Source: Acidobacteriota bacterium (GTDB taxonomy: Bacteria > Acidobacteriota > Terriglobia > Terriglobales > Acidobacteriaceae). From it: a stretch of DNA of 43,967 nucleotides. Shown piece after piece: positions 17,103-28,093 of this stretch. Numbering within the stretch: position 1 is the first letter of the stretch; each line of letters opens with the position of its first letter. Under the pieces are notes generated by a model. That model saw only the letters and a list, made by a program, of their open reading frames with translations. It was not told where the DNA came from and ran no database searches. Made by a program: the position numbers and the translations under genes. The stretch is taken from NCBI GenBank assembly GCA_021813745.1, contig JAKAJO010000073.1, forward strand, positions 1 through 43,967, read 5' to 3'.

Positions 17103-18185
17103 TTATCTCTGGAGTTCGCTCACAAAGAAATTTGCCATCATGTGGTTGGCTTCCAGCGCCTCGGGCATTGTGGAGCTGTACCAGAAGGCGTGGGGCAGTC
17201 CGTCAAAGACGATGAGCCTGGCATCGACGCCCGCTTCAAGGAAGGCTCGATGCAGGTTCGCAGTTCCGCTGAGCAACATATCACGCTCGCTGGTGACGAA
17301 GAGTGTGGGCGGCAAGCCGTGCAGGTCCGCGTAAACAGGCGACAGAACCGGATCCTTTGGGTTCGTGTTCGCGACATAGGATGGGTCATGTGCGCCTGGA
17401 GTGGGCGGATCGAGATGGCCGGAAAGCCCCCGCAAGGCGAAGAGCGATTGTGAGTCCCCAGCGCGCGCAAAGTCTCCCATGCCGCTGAAGATGCCCAGCG
17501 CGGCCGGCATGGGTAAACCCAGCTGCTTGATCTTCACGGCAACTTCGCCGGTTAGGATCGCGCCTGCGGAGGTTCCGTAGATCACGATGTGGCTGGGCTT
17601 GTAAGTCTTCAGCAATTCCTTATACACGGCAATCGAGTCTTCGACTGCCGCGGGAAATGGGAACTCCGGTGCAAGCCTGTAGAGCACGGCGACCACTTTG
17701 ATCCCGGTGAATCCGGCCATTGGAATGGTCTCAGTGTAAGAGCCCGAATCGGAGTTGAAGCCGCCGCCGTGAATGTTCAGGAGGACTTTGTCCGTGTTTG
17801 TCGCCGGCATGTTGTTTGGGGTTACGATACGGACCGGAACACCTCCCATGGTGGTGTTGACAAGCTGATTGGGGCACAGGCGGCTCCATTCCGCGGCTGC
17901 CCGCAAAGCCCAGGCATCGGTGGATCTGCGCCGATCCTCTAGAGATTGCGGTGGTCCCTGATCAGGTTCAGAGTGGCTGACCGATCTCTGCGCCTCAGGA
18001 CTCAAAGTCAATGGAACCGGGACGACTCGTGTGACGTGCGCCGTTCCCTGTGGATCGATGTAGCTTGTATCGCGGGTAGGCGCCTCAGCTGCCGTGGTGG
18101 GGCTGACGGTGGTCGTAGTCTGTGCGGCGAGACTGCAGCAAGCGGCGCAAAGCACAGCCACGGAAGTGAGAACAGGTTGGCGCAT
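17103..18185 (-). CDS. Exported alpha/beta hydrolase of the hormone-sensitive-lipase (HSL) family
   Basis: Probable periplasmic esterase or lipase acting on short acyl esters. The 360-residue protein has a signal peptide (about 1-22, cleavage near LAAQ), then a Thr/Pro-rich linker. The HSL core carries the oxyanion motif HGGG at 139-142, YRLAPEFPFPAAVED, Ser206 in GTSAG, Asp302 in SERD and His332 in GLPHAFW, which complete the triad. The start has an AGGAG 6 nt upstream. The stop lies 6 nt from that of the convergent Usp gene, leaving almost no spacer. Substrate unknown. Confidence 0.92.
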   Translation of the reverse strand: MRQPVLTSVAVLCAACCSLAAQTTTTVSPTTAAEAPTRDTSYIDPQGTAHVTRVVPVPLTLSPEAQRSVSHSEPDQGPPQSLEDRRRSTDAWALRAAAEWSRLCPNQLVNTTMGGVPVRIVTPNNMPATNTDKVLLNIHGGGFNSDSGSYTETIPMAGFTGIKVVAVLYRLAPEFPFPAAVEDSIAVYKELLKTYKPSHIVIYGTSAGAILTGEVAVKIKQLGLPMPAALGIFSGMGDFARAGDSQSLFALRGLSGHLDPPTPGAHDPSYVANTNPKDPVLSPVYADLHGLPPTLFVTSERDMLLSGTANLHRAFLEAGVDARLIVFDGLPHAFWYSSTMPEALEANHMMANFFVSELQR

Positions 18186-18241
18186 GAAGACTCCTCTCAG
18201 ATTTCCCTCTCTGCCCGCGCTGAGGGATCACCCGTGAAAAT

Positions 18242-18258
18242 GACTCGATTGTCGAGTC
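18242..18258. repeat. Inverted repeat at the end of the small membrane-protein gene
   Basis: GACTCGA and TCGAGTC form perfect 7-bp arms around TTG. The repeat touches the TAG stop (18258-18260) of the minus-strand gene and sits upstream of the hydrolase. It may be a small attenuating hairpin or an operator; it has no T-run. Confidence 0.45.
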
Positions 18259-18620
18259 TAGCCTTGGTCAGGGCTTGAAACTGGGCGAGGACCGGGTCCA
18301 GGTTCAGGTGTAGCCTTTGCTGTGAACTCTTCGACTGTGCTGCGGACCTGGCTGATGGCCTGTTGCACCTGGTCAACGTAGCCTGGGAGCTGTCTCCATA
18401 GCGTTCGCAAAAGATCCTGCTGCTCCAGCATGGCAAGCGAGGTGCCTGCTGCGGCTGCGGCCATGGCCGCGCGGCGCTTGCCCGCAAACAGTAAGAGTCC
18501 GGCAGCAATCAGGGACCCACCGGCGGCCATGCCAATCCAATCTGGTGCATCGGATCGCGCGGATCCGGAACTCTGCGGCCGATCCGCCGCGGATCGTGTT
18601 GCAACTGGTGTCAAACCCAT
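18258..18620 (-). CDS. Small membrane protein of unknown function
   Basis: A 120-residue protein. After a polar N-terminus it has two adjacent hydrophobic stretches, at about 28-43 (WIGMAAGGSLIAAGLLLF) and about 47-62 (AAMAAAAAGTSLAML), split by a GKRR loop. A soluble amphipathic helix follows (LRTLWRQLPGYVDQVQQAISQVRSTVEEF), then a Pro-rich tail. The hairpin-plus-helix layout resembles small stress or membrane-shaping proteins, but no family is recognised. The ATG at 18620 follows AGGAGGAGG closely; the frame extends 24 codons further without support. It may be co-transcribed with the hydrolase 72 nt downstream. Confidence 0.75.
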   Translation of the reverse strand: MGLTPVATRSAADRPQSSGSARSDAPDWIGMAAGGSLIAAGLLLFAGKRRAAMAAAAAGTSLAMLEQQDLLRTLWRQLPGYVDQVQQAISQVRSTVEEFTAKATPEPGPGPRPVSSPDQG

Positions 18621-18727
18621 AATTCCTCCTCCTGGCAAGCGATCTGCATCTCTGACTTGCCTTGTGTTGCGTCTGGCGATGGGGGTTGTCACTCCATTCG
18701 GTCCCGAGGCGCGTCCATCATCCAGCC

Positions 18728-19036
18728 TTAATCCAGGTCAAATTCACGTAATGGCTTGCCCTCTGGTGCATCCTTCGCGTTCTTGAGCGCTTCGGCAAAC
18801 TTCTTCTCAAGCAAGTCCGCCCGATTCTTTTCAGCGCCCATAGACTGACGGAAGATCGATTCTGTGCGCTCTTCCTGTTCGCGCATCGCCTTAGCGGCCA
18901 TTTCGAGATCTTCGAAAGTGCGCTTGCGCGGAGCCGGTGTGTGGCTCACGACAAGTCCGGTAGTCGCATCAATCTTCAGGATCGCGCTGCAGTCCGGGCA
19001 CGTCACTTCAAACGTGGAATTTTTCGTCTTGGCCAT
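18728..19036 (-). CDS. Small zinc-ribbon-like protein with coiled-coil tail
   Basis: A 102-residue protein of unknown function. It begins MAKTKNSTFEVTCPDCSAILKID; the CPDC knuckle with flanking beta strands is half of a zinc ribbon, but no second CxxC is present, so metal binding would need dimerisation. Residues about 40-95 are highly charged and helical (FEDLEMAAKAMREQEERTESIF, then EKNRADLLEKKFAEAL), a likely coiled coil. The ATG at 19036 is chosen because the N-terminus fits such proteins, although the SD is weak. The frame is open to 19093. Confidence 0.72.
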   Translation of the reverse strand: MAKTKNSTFEVTCPDCSAILKIDATTGLVVSHTPAPRKRTFEDLEMAAKAMREQEERTESIFRQSMGAEKNRADLLEKKFAEALKNAKDAPEGKPLREFDLD

Positions 19037-19214
19037 CTCAAATGCATTGTAGGCGCTGGCGGGGCAAATTGAATACTGGAGGCATTCAGCCAACCCAGTG
19101 CGATGCCCTGAACGAAATCAAATAGGGAAGATGAATACATCTTCATCGATCGCAGGTCATGATCTTGACGACAAGGCCGATAGGTTGGGCAAGGTTCAAG
19201 GAGGACCTACACCC

Positions 19215-19412
19215 ATGTTGACCGCAATTTCACCCGGCGCGATGGCTGCACCCCAGGCGAGCGCGCCTGCAACTCCAACCCGGCCCACGGCTGCGCCGTC
19301 ACCTGCTTCGCCCAGCCGCACCACAGCTCAGGCCTCCGTTACGATCAGCTCCGCGGGGCAGCATTCGGCCCAGTCGGCTGGCGATCTGGACCATGATGGA
19401 GACAGCCACTGA
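19215..19412 (+). CDS. Small Ala/Pro/Ser-rich protein with acidic DHDGDSH tail
   Basis: A 65-residue candidate. The ATG at 19215 has an AGGAGG 10 nt upstream, the main support; the frame is open from 19098. The sequence is low complexity (APATPTRPTAAPSPASPS) and ends GDLDHDGDSH, an acidic, histidine-containing, possibly metal-binding tail. No family can be named. A strong hairpin terminator follows, consistent with a real transcript. Confidence 0.5.
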   Translation: MLTAISPGAMAAPQASAPATPTRPTAAPSPASPSRTTAQASVTISSAGQHSAQSAGDLDHDGDSH

Positions 19413-19442
19413 AGGGCTCCGTTTCAGGATTCATCAAAAGCG

Positions 19443-19472
19443 GAGAGGCTTCGTCGCGGGACGAAGCCTCTC
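19443..19472. terminator. Bidirectional terminator between the small gene and atpC
   Basis: GAGAGGCTTCGTC and its perfect 13-bp complement surround the 4-nt loop GCGG. AAAAG-type sequence lies on the left, and no long T-run follows on the right. It lies between convergent genes, 26 nt beyond the atpC stop. Confidence 0.75.
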
Positions 19473-19497
19473 TCATCGATCAATGCTGGGATGCAAA

Positions 19498-19916
19498 TTA
19501 GGGTTGGGAGGCTGAAGCGATTTTGGCTTCGGCTTCCGCAATGATGCGAAGGGCCTCGTCGTAGGCCTCTTCACTTTCGCCGGCTTGCTTCCAAAGCGCC
19601 AAACCGTGATCGAGCTGCTTTTCTGCGCGCGGCACATCGATTTCGCCCGGCTTGAGGGCGTCGGAAGCCAGGATTGTGACACGATCCGGAAGCACCTCGA
19701 CAAAGCCCCAATTCACGTTGTAGCGTTCGTCTCCGCCGGGTCCGCCTCGCAGAGTGACATCGCCGGCGCCTAGCTCGGCAAGCAGCGGTGCATGACCATA
19801 GAGGACTTCCATATAACCGGCTTTCGACGGCAGCTCAACAGACTGCGCCGTGTGCTCGAACAGGGTGCGCTCGGGCGTTACGAGCCGAACTCGAATCTCG
19901 TTGTGATCCTGTGCCA

Positions 19917-19917
<1 letters not shown>
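19498..19917 (-). CDS. atpC: ATP synthase F1 subunit epsilon
   Basis: Central-stalk subunit that couples rotation and can inhibit ATP hydrolysis. The 139-residue protein matches the family: RLVTPERTLFEHTAQSVELPSKAGYMEVLYGHAPLLAELGAG in the beta-sandwich domain, then a short C-terminal helical hairpin (about 95-135). The start ATG overlaps the atpD stop (TAATG). It is the last gene of the operon, followed by a terminator. Confidence 0.96.
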
Positions 19918-22444
<2,527 letters not shown>

Positions 22445-22480
22445 ATCTTGAGCTTCCAGCTCCTAGCTTCCAGCCCTAGC
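22445..22480 (-). repeat. Short purine-rich tandem repeat upstream of atpG
   Basis: On the minus strand, GGCTGGAAGCTAGGAGCTGG carries on into GAAGCTCAAG, repeating the unit CTGGAAGCT twice. It lies directly before the atpG ATG and could provide or modulate its ribosome site. The atpA-atpG gap is 166 nt, the longest in the operon. Confidence 0.4.
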
Positions 22481-22610
22481 CCATGGTGCCGCTACTGACT
22501 TGGTGCGTCTTGTTTGGAACCTGGCCGAGTGCTGGAATTCAGCCAGGTCGATTCTGTTCGTTTCCGCAGTCCATTGCCGTCAGCTTACAGTGAGCAGCGA
22601 TGGAAGCCTT

Positions 22611-24143
22611 TCATGCCGTGATTGCCGCTGCCTCTGCAACAAAGCCTGCCTTGTATTCCTTGAGAGCAGCGTGCATGCGGTTGCGAAGATCATCGTCCAG
22701 CGATTTCTTTTTGGTCAGATCATCCATCAGGGCCGATTGCGCCGTTGCAAAGTACTTGTGCAGGCCGTCCTCAAAGGCCCGGATATCCGAGACCTGCAGA
22801 TCATCAAGATAGCCCTGTGTTCCGGCAAAAAGTACGACGACCTGCTGCTGCCAGGTGAGCGGCTGGAACTGGGGCTGTTTGAGCAGTTCCGTCAGGCGCT
22901 GGCCGCGATTGAGCTGTTTCTGCGTCAGCGGATCGAGGTCCGAGCCGAACTGGGCAAATGCCGCGAGCTCGCGGTACTGCGCCAGGTCAAGCTTGAGGGT
23001 GGAACCAACCTGCTTGACCGCCTTGATTGCCGCCGAAAAGCCGACACGCGAGACCGAAAGGCCGACGTTTACCGCCGGACGCACGCCGGAGTTGAACAGG
23101 TCGGTTTCCAGGAAGATCTGGCCGTCCGTAATCGAAATCACATTCGTTGGGATGTACGCGGAGACGTCGCCGGCCTGTGTTTCGATGACCGGAAGAGCTG
23201 TCAGAGAACCGCCCCCCTTCTTCTCGCTCATCTTGGACGAGCGCTCCAGCAGACGGGAGTGGAGATAGAACACGTCGCCGGGGTAGGCTTCGCGGCCCGG
23301 CGGGCGGCGCAGAAGCAGAGAGATTTCGCGGTAGGCCATGGCGTGCTTTGAGAGATCGTCATACATCACCAGCGCGTGTTTGCCATTGTCGCGGAAGTAC
23401 TCGCCGATGGCGGTGGCCGCGTAGGGGGCAAGGTACAGCATGGGCGCCGGTTCTGAGGCCGAGGCGGCGACGATGATGGTGTGGCCCATGGCGCCGGCTT
23501 CTGTCAGGGTCTGCACCACCTGTGCAATCGATGAACGCTTCTGTCCAATGGCGCAATAGATGCAGATGAGATCGTTCTTTGCGTTGTTGATAATGGTGTC
23601 AAGCAGCACGGCGGTCTTGCCGGTTTGGCGGTCGCCGATGATGAGTTCGCGCTGGCCACGGCCGATTGGGATCATCGCGTCGATGGCTTTGAGGCCAGTC
23701 GCCATGGGCTCGCGTACGGGCTGACGATCAATAATGCCGGGAGCAAGACGCTCAACAGGCAGGGAGCTTGTGGTTGCAATCGGTCCCTTGTCATCAATCG
23801 GCAAGCCCAGCGCGTTGACAACGCGACCAATCATGGCTTCGCCGACCGGGACGGAGAGGATTTTGCCAGTCCGCTTTACTTCGTCCCCTTCGCGAATTTC
23901 TGTGTAGTCACCGAGCACAACGGCTCCTACCTGATCTTCTTCGAGACTCAGAGCCAGGCCGGCGATTCCGTGGGGGAAGCTGAGCAACTCGCCCGCCATG
24001 ACCTTATCGAGGCCGTGAAGGCGCGCAATGCCATCGCCAAGCGAGGTGATGGTCCCGACCTCATCCACCTGGACCTTGGAGTCGTAGTTCGCGATCTGCT
24101 CGCGAAGAAGCTGCGTAATCTCGTCTGCTTTGATTTGAGCCAT
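22611..24143 (-). CDS. atpA: ATP synthase F1 subunit alpha
   Basis: Non-catalytic nucleotide-binding subunit of F1. The 510 residues are the usual length. GDRQTGKT at 170-177 is the P-loop with the alpha-specific Gln. [39 protein letters not shown] and the C-terminal block are typical. The N-terminus [40 protein letters not shown] matches the family, fixing the start. It lies 45 nt from atpH and 166 nt from atpG. Confidence 0.98.
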   Translation of the reverse strand: MAQIKADEITQLLREQIANYDSKVQVDEVGTITSLGDGIARLHGLDKVMAGELLSFPHGIAGLALSLEEDQVGAVVLGDYTEIREGDEVKRTGKILSVPVGEAMIGRVVNALGLPIDDKGPIATTSSLPVERLAPGIIDRQPVREPMATGLKAIDAMIPIGRGQRELIIGDRQTGKTAVLLDTIINNAKNDLICIYCAIGQKRSSIAQVVQTLTEAGAMGHTIIVAASASEPAPMLYLAPYAATAIGEYFRDNGKHALVMYDDLSKHAMAYREISLLLRRPPGREAYPGDVFYLHSRLLERSSKMSEKKGGGSLTALPVIETQAGDVSAYIPTNVISITDGQIFLETDLFNSGVRPAVNVGLSVSRVGFSAAIKAVKQVGSTLKLDLAQYRELAAFAQFGSDLDPLTQKQLNRGQRLTELLKQPQFQPLTWQQQVVVLFAGTQGYLDDLQVSDIRAFEDGLHKYFATAQSALMDDLTKKKSLDDDLRNRMHAALKEYKAGFVAEAAAITA

Positions 24144-24188
24144 TTTGCTCTTCCTGTCCTTTAAATCCTGACTTGCGCTGTGCCGGAA

Positions 24189-24728
24189 CTAGCCGGCTAC
24201 GAGAGTTTCTTTTAGCTTTTCAAGCCGGCCGCGCACGCTGCCGTCGTAAACCGTCGAACCGATGCGTACGATCGTGCCGCCGAGTATTCCCTGATCCAAC
24301 TTGAAGGTTGCATCCACCTTGCCTTTGACGAGCTTTGCCACTCCAGCCAGAAGTGCTTCCCGCTCGGCCCCAGCGAGTTCGCGAGCCGTTACGATCTCAA
24401 CCTGTTGAATGCCCTGGCGCTCCTGCATTGCGAGTCGATACGCGGCGATCACCGCTGCAACCTCGCCAATGCGATCGTTGTTGATAAGGACCGCCATCAG
24501 GTTGCGCGTTTCCTTTTGCATGCCCAGCTTCTGATTCAGCGTGTCAAGGAACGCAACTTTCTGGGGAGCGGCAATCGCGGGGTTGGTCAGGAAGGCGCGG
24601 AGTTCTGCACTGCCGTTCCAGGTTGCGAGGAAATCTCCGATTTGGCGATCCACTGCGGCCACGTCCATCCTGGCTGCAATCACGACGTCCAGAAATGCCT
24701 GCGCATAGCGTGCGACAAACGCGGCCAT
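24189..24728 (-). CDS. atpH: ATP synthase F1 subunit delta
   Basis: Peripheral-stalk subunit joining F1 to the b dimer. The 179 residues are the usual length. It has the helical N-terminal domain (YAQAFLDVV, FLTNPAIAAPQKVAFLD) and the diagnostic C-terminus KVDATFKLDQGILGGTIVRIGSTVYDGSVRGRLEKLKETL. The ATG follows the atpF TAG with no gap, implying coupled translation. Confidence 0.95.
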   Translation of the reverse strand: MAAFVARYAQAFLDVVIAARMDVAAVDRQIGDFLATWNGSAELRAFLTNPAIAAPQKVAFLDTLNQKLGMQKETRNLMAVLINNDRIGEVAAVIAAYRLAMQERQGIQQVEIVTARELAGAEREALLAGVAKLVKGKVDATFKLDQGILGGTIVRIGSTVYDGSVRGRLEKLKETLVAG

Positions 24729-25481
24729 CTAGTTTTGCCCCCTTGTGGCTGCGTCGCGAACAAACTCGTCAATCAGCGCACGGTCTGCCTCAGGCGTGAG
24801 TACGAGTTGGCGGGCAGCGTGATCTACCGCCAGTTCGGCGGCCAAGGCGCGCAGCCCACGACGCGCTTGCGCGGTTGCGGAGGCGATCTCCTGTTCTGCC
24901 GCTTGTACGATGCGCACGCTCTCCTCGCCGATGCTGGACTTGATCCGGGCCTCATCGCCCTTGGCCTCTTCCTCAGCCTGCGCTCGAATCTGCGCAATTT
25001 CATCGTCCAGTTTTGCGAGTCTGGCCTCCACGGCCGCAAGTCGCGAGCGCGCATCCTCTGTCATCCGCCGAGCTGAATCCAGATTCTCCTGCAACGTGCG
25101 GCGCCGATGATGCAGGATCCTGGGCAGGATTCGCACAAGCGGAATGCCAAGGGCCAGGGCCAAAACGGCGAAATTGATGTACTCCAGCAGACGAGCCGTC
25201 GTCTCCAGCTTCATGTGCATCATGCGAGCAATCGTCTGCACGATGGGCGCGTGACGATACACATTGAGCTCGTCCTCTTCAGACTTGGATGCTTCTTGCT
25301 TGCCAGCGTTCTCTGCCACCTGGGGCGCAGTTGATTGAGTCTGTGCTGCTTGTGGGGAAGAGGGGGAAGCGGCGGGCTGGGCATGGGACCATGTCACACC
25401 GGTGCCGATCAGGAGTGCGACGGCCAACAGAGCCCTTGCCACACCTGTTGCGGAAAACCTGAAGTCATTCAATCGCATCAA
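24729..25481 (-). CDS. atpF: ATP synthase Fo subunit b with N-terminal signal-like extension
   Basis: Peripheral-stalk subunit. The 250 residues exceed the normal 150-170. Residues 1-35 look like a cleavable signal peptide (ARALLAVALLIGTGVTWSHAQ), followed by a disordered Ala/Ser/Gln-rich segment at about 36-75. The true b transmembrane helix is at about 100-118 (LEYINFAVLALALGIPLV), then a long coiled coil (about 125-235) with RRRTLQENLDSARRMTEDA. The second part is a normal b. The start overlaps the upstream b gene by ATGA. Which of the two b genes is b and which b' cannot be settled from sequence. Confidence 0.88.
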   Translation of the reverse strand: MMRLNDFRFSATGVARALLAVALLIGTGVTWSHAQPAASPSSPQAAQTQSTAPQVAENAGKQEASKSEEDELNVYRHAPIVQTIARMMHMKLETTARLLEYINFAVLALALGIPLVRILPRILHHRRRTLQENLDSARRMTEDARSRLAAVEARLAKLDDEIAQIRAQAEEEAKGDEARIKSSIGEESVRIVQAAEQEIASATAQARRGLRALAAELAVDHAARQLVLTPEADRALIDEFVRDAATRGQN

Positions 25482-25936
25482 CGGGAACCCCCGGTCGCGG
25501 CGGGCATCACCACGCGAACGATCTGGCTGGCAAGTTCTGCCACCGCGGCTTGCATGCCCTTGCGCGCAGAGTCCGTCTCCGACTCAATCAGAGCCTTTGC
25601 TTCGCTTACCTTTGCACTGGCGGCCTTGCGCGCAGATTCAAGAGCCGCGTCGCGCTCTGCCATCCACTGACGAATCCGCTCCTCGCGGGCTTTGTAGACC
25701 TCCGAGCGGGCCTGGCGAAGCCTGGCAGCGTATTCCTCGGCCCGAGCCTCTGCGCGGGCAATCGCCTGATGCGCCTCTTGCACGGCCCCTTCCGTGCGGG
25801 CACGGCGCTCTTTCAGGGCAGCCGTCAGCGGGGCCTGCACCAGAAACTGGTAGGCGAGCACCAGCACGATGAATAGCAGGGCTGTGGGCACGGCGCCCAG
25901 CAGTAGGGCGCCAACTTGTTGCATGATCTCTTGCAT
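25478..25936 (-). CDS. atpF': ATP synthase Fo subunit b/b'
   Basis: Second b-type subunit, 152 residues. The N-terminal transmembrane helix is at about 8-33 (GALLLGAVPTALLFIVLVLAYQFLV), followed by a long charged coiled coil (LKERRARTEGAVQEAHQAIARAEARAEEYAARL) to about 140. It is the first gene of the operon; the last four bases overlap the next b gene. Two different b genes imply a b/b' heterodimeric stalk. ATG codons at 25936 and 25924 are both possible. Confidence 0.9.
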   Translation of the reverse strand: MQEIMQQVGALLLGAVPTALLFIVLVLAYQFLVQAPLTAALKERRARTEGAVQEAHQAIARAEARAEEYAARLRQARSEVYKAREERIRQWMAERDAALESARKAASAKVSEAKALIESETDSARKGMQAAVAELASQIVRVVMPAATGGSR

Positions 25937-25994
25937 TCGATTACCGAGACTTCAAGGGGGTCGAAACCGACTTCCTACGCAGGTAGAACATCTT

Positions 25995-26023
25995 TTTGTA
26001 TCAGGCGTAAACACGCTAGTCAA
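25995..26023 (-). promoter_or_regulatory. Sigma70-type promoter of the ATP synthase operon
   Basis: On the minus strand TTGACT (26018-26023) and TACAAA (25995-26000) are separated by exactly 17 bp. Transcription would begin near 25988, about 50 nt before the first b gene. Confidence 0.65.
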
Positions 26024-26041
26024 CGCGAATCGGGCCGTGCC

Positions 26042-26069
26042 CACAGTGCACTGTGACTGCGGTCACCGC
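26042..26069. repeat. Twin inverted repeats, possible operator
   Basis: CACAGTGCACTGTG (26042-26055) is a perfect 14-bp palindrome. Three bases on, GCGGTCACCGC (26059-26069) is a second 5-1-5 palindrome. They lie about 55 nt upstream of the predicted atp start and about 25 nt upstream of the dnaG -35. Confidence 0.5.
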
Positions 26070-26094
26070 TGGGGAGAATCGCGCAAAATAGCAC

Positions 26095-26122
26095 TTGATT
26101 TCTTATACAAGGAGCCTAAACT
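26095..26122 (+). promoter_or_regulatory. Candidate promoter of dnaG
   Basis: TTGATT (26095-26100) and TAAACT (26117-26122) are 16 bp apart, a slightly short but acceptable spacing. The transcript would have a leader of about 140 nt. Confidence 0.4.
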
Positions 26123-26266
26123 AAAGATACCACCTAGACCCGGTTCAGGGTCCAGCGGGCGGCAGGCTCGAGGAAGTCTCTCCACTCCTCGAACAGGTCG
26201 CCCGCCTCTAATTTTCAGGCCACTTTTCCAGATTAAGGTGCCCGCGCCCGCGGCTGGTCCGGAAGT

Positions 26267-28060
26267 ATGCTGGTAGCACCGGATCCTCCAGTGAGCGACT
26301 TTGCCCAAACCGTGAAGCAGCAGGTCGATATCGTTAAGGTGATCGAGGGCTACATTCGCCTGCGCAAGGCCGGAGCGGCCAACTACACCGGACTCTGCCC
26401 GTTTCACAAGGAAAAATCGCCATCCTTCAGCGTTCACGCGGTTCGGCAGTTCTATCACTGCTTTGGCTGCGGTGTGTCAGGGGATGTCTTCAGTTTTGTC
26501 GGCAAGATTGAGAACGTCACATTTCCTGAGGCGGTTCGAATTGTGGCGCAGAAGTCCGGCATTCCACTACCCAAGCGCGAGTTTTCCTCACCCGAACAGG
26601 CTGCGGAAGCTCGCCAGCGCATCAAGTTGCTTGAGTTACACGAAGCCGCCGCGGGGTGGTTTGAGGAGCAGTTGCATGGGCCTGAGGGTGCGATGGCTCG
26701 CGAATACCTGGCAGGCCGGGGGTTAGACGCCAGGGGAGTCCGCGAGTTTCGCATCGGTTATGCGCCAGATAGCTTCAAGGCGCTTCGGGACCGACTGAGC
26801 GGTATGGCCGACGAAGCCATGCTGCGGGCCAGCGGACTCTTCAGCGCGAAAGAACAGGGAGATGGCACTCCAGGGCCGATCTACGATCGCTTCCGGAAGC
26901 GCATCATGTTCCCCATCCGCAACGAGAGTGGACGGGTGATTGCTTTCACCGCCCGCACGCTGGAGACGGGCGACAAGGCCGGAGCAAAATACATCAACTC
27001 GCCCGAGACGCCGCTCTATACGAAGGGGCAGGTGCTTTTTAATCTCGATAAGGCAAAAGCGGCCATCCGGCAGGCGGAGTTCGCCTTGCTTGTTGAGGGC
27101 CAGATGGATTGCATCTCTGTCTTTCTGCGGGGGATCCAGAACGTGATTGCCACCAGCGGGACTGCTTTTACTGAGCAGCAGGTGGCCATTCTCAAGCGGC
27201 ACACCTCCAACGTGGTGGTGAACTTCGATCCAGACGCGGCCGGCGCGAATGCAGCAGAGAAGTCCATTGCCTTGCTGACCGAAGAGGGCTTCAACCTGAA
27301 GCTGGTGACGCTGGACGGTGGTCTTGACCCGGATCGCTATATTCGCGAGCGCGGCGTGGAAGCCTACATGAACGCAATTCGGGGAGCACGGCGGCAGGCC
27401 GATTACCTGATCGAGCGGGCACGGCAGATGTTTCCAGGGGCGAGCGCAGAGCAAAAAGTCAAGGCCATGAACTACTTGCTGCCACATATCCGGCGCATGC
27501 CGGAAAAACTGGCACGCGACCAGTTTGCCGCCGATGCGGCGCAGAAGCTGGGAATTGATTCGACTGTTCTTCGGGAAGAACTGCGGCAGGCCGCCCTCAA
27601 GCGCCGCGACCGGGTCGAGGTGCGCCCGACGGCATTGACAGAGGTCGAGCGTGTACTTCTTCGGGCCTTGGCCATCACCGATCCGGAATTTGAGGAATCA
27701 CGCCGCGCTGCTGCCGAGGCCATTTCTCGCCAGCATCCATGGTTTGAGGGGCTTACTTCGTTCCCGGCCCTTCAGGCCCTTGCCAGCCGCGGTGCCATGG
27801 ACCCGATGGATGCAGTGAAGGATGAGACGCAACGGGCGCTCTTGGCCGAGGCGCTGCTGGGTGAAACTGACCCGCCCTCAGCGGAGACAGTTCTTGGTTC
27901 GATCGTGAGCCTGCAGCAGCGGCAGATGGAGGGGCAGGTGCGCTTGTTGCGCGTCCAGATTGCCGAGGCTGAGCACCGCGGGGACTTTGGCGAGCTGGCT
28001 CTGCTGACGCGGCGCAAGCTGGAGCTTGACCGGGCCCTGCGCAGCTTGAGCGTCGCATAG
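26267..28060 (+). CDS. dnaG: DNA primase
   Basis: Makes RNA primers at the replication fork. The 597 residues are the normal length. The CHC2 zinc site uses C44, H47, C65 and C68 (LCPFH, HCFGC). The TOPRIM catalytic core has LLVEGQMD with Glu277 and FDPDAAG with Asp321 and Asp323, and an intact RNA polymerase-like domain. The C-terminal helicase-binding region (about 440-597) is less conserved. An internal GTG at 26291 (VSDFAQTVKQQVDIVKVIEGY) is a possible alternative start. dnaG-rpoD is the classic macromolecular-synthesis order; rpsU is absent. Confidence 0.96.
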   Translation: MLVAPDPPVSDFAQTVKQQVDIVKVIEGYIRLRKAGAANYTGLCPFHKEKSPSFSVHAVRQFYHCFGCGVSGDVFSFVGKIENVTFPEAVRIVAQKSGIPLPKREFSSPEQAAEARQRIKLLELHEAAAGWFEEQLHGPEGAMAREYLAGRGLDARGVREFRIGYAPDSFKALRDRLSGMADEAMLRASGLFSAKEQGDGTPGPIYDRFRKRIMFPIRNESGRVIAFTARTLETGDKAGAKYINSPETPLYTKGQVLFNLDKAKAAIRQAEFALLVEGQMDCISVFLRGIQNVIATSGTAFTEQQVAILKRHTSNVVVNFDPDAAGANAAEKSIALLTEEGFNLKLVTLDGGLDPDRYIRERGVEAYMNAIRGARRQADYLIERARQMFPGASAEQKVKAMNYLLPHIRRMPEKLARDQFAADAAQKLGIDSTVLREELRQAALKRRDRVEVRPTALTEVERVLLRALAITDPEFEESRRAAAEAISRQHPWFEGLTSFPALQALASRGAMDPMDAVKDETQRALLAEALLGETDPPSAETVLGSIVSLQQRQMEGQVRLLRVQIAEAEHRGDFGELALLTRRKLELDRALRSLSVA

Positions 28061-28093
28061 CTCAGGCGAACTGTAACCCACGGTTCTGCGAGC
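28060..28093 (+). terminator. Weak hairpin after dnaG
   Basis: A 7-bp stem including one G-T pair (GAACTGT/ACGGTTC) around AACCC, with outer GCTC/GAGC. There is no T-run, so read-through into rpoD is likely. Confidence 0.3.

Larger units (their letters stand above)
25937..26266. promoter_or_regulatory. Divergent control region between the ATP synthase operon and dnaG
   Basis: No gene is present. It holds two opposed sigma70-like promoters and two adjacent inverted repeats between them, listed separately. The rest, about 26123-26266, is the dnaG leader and shows no further structure I can support. Confidence 0.65.
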
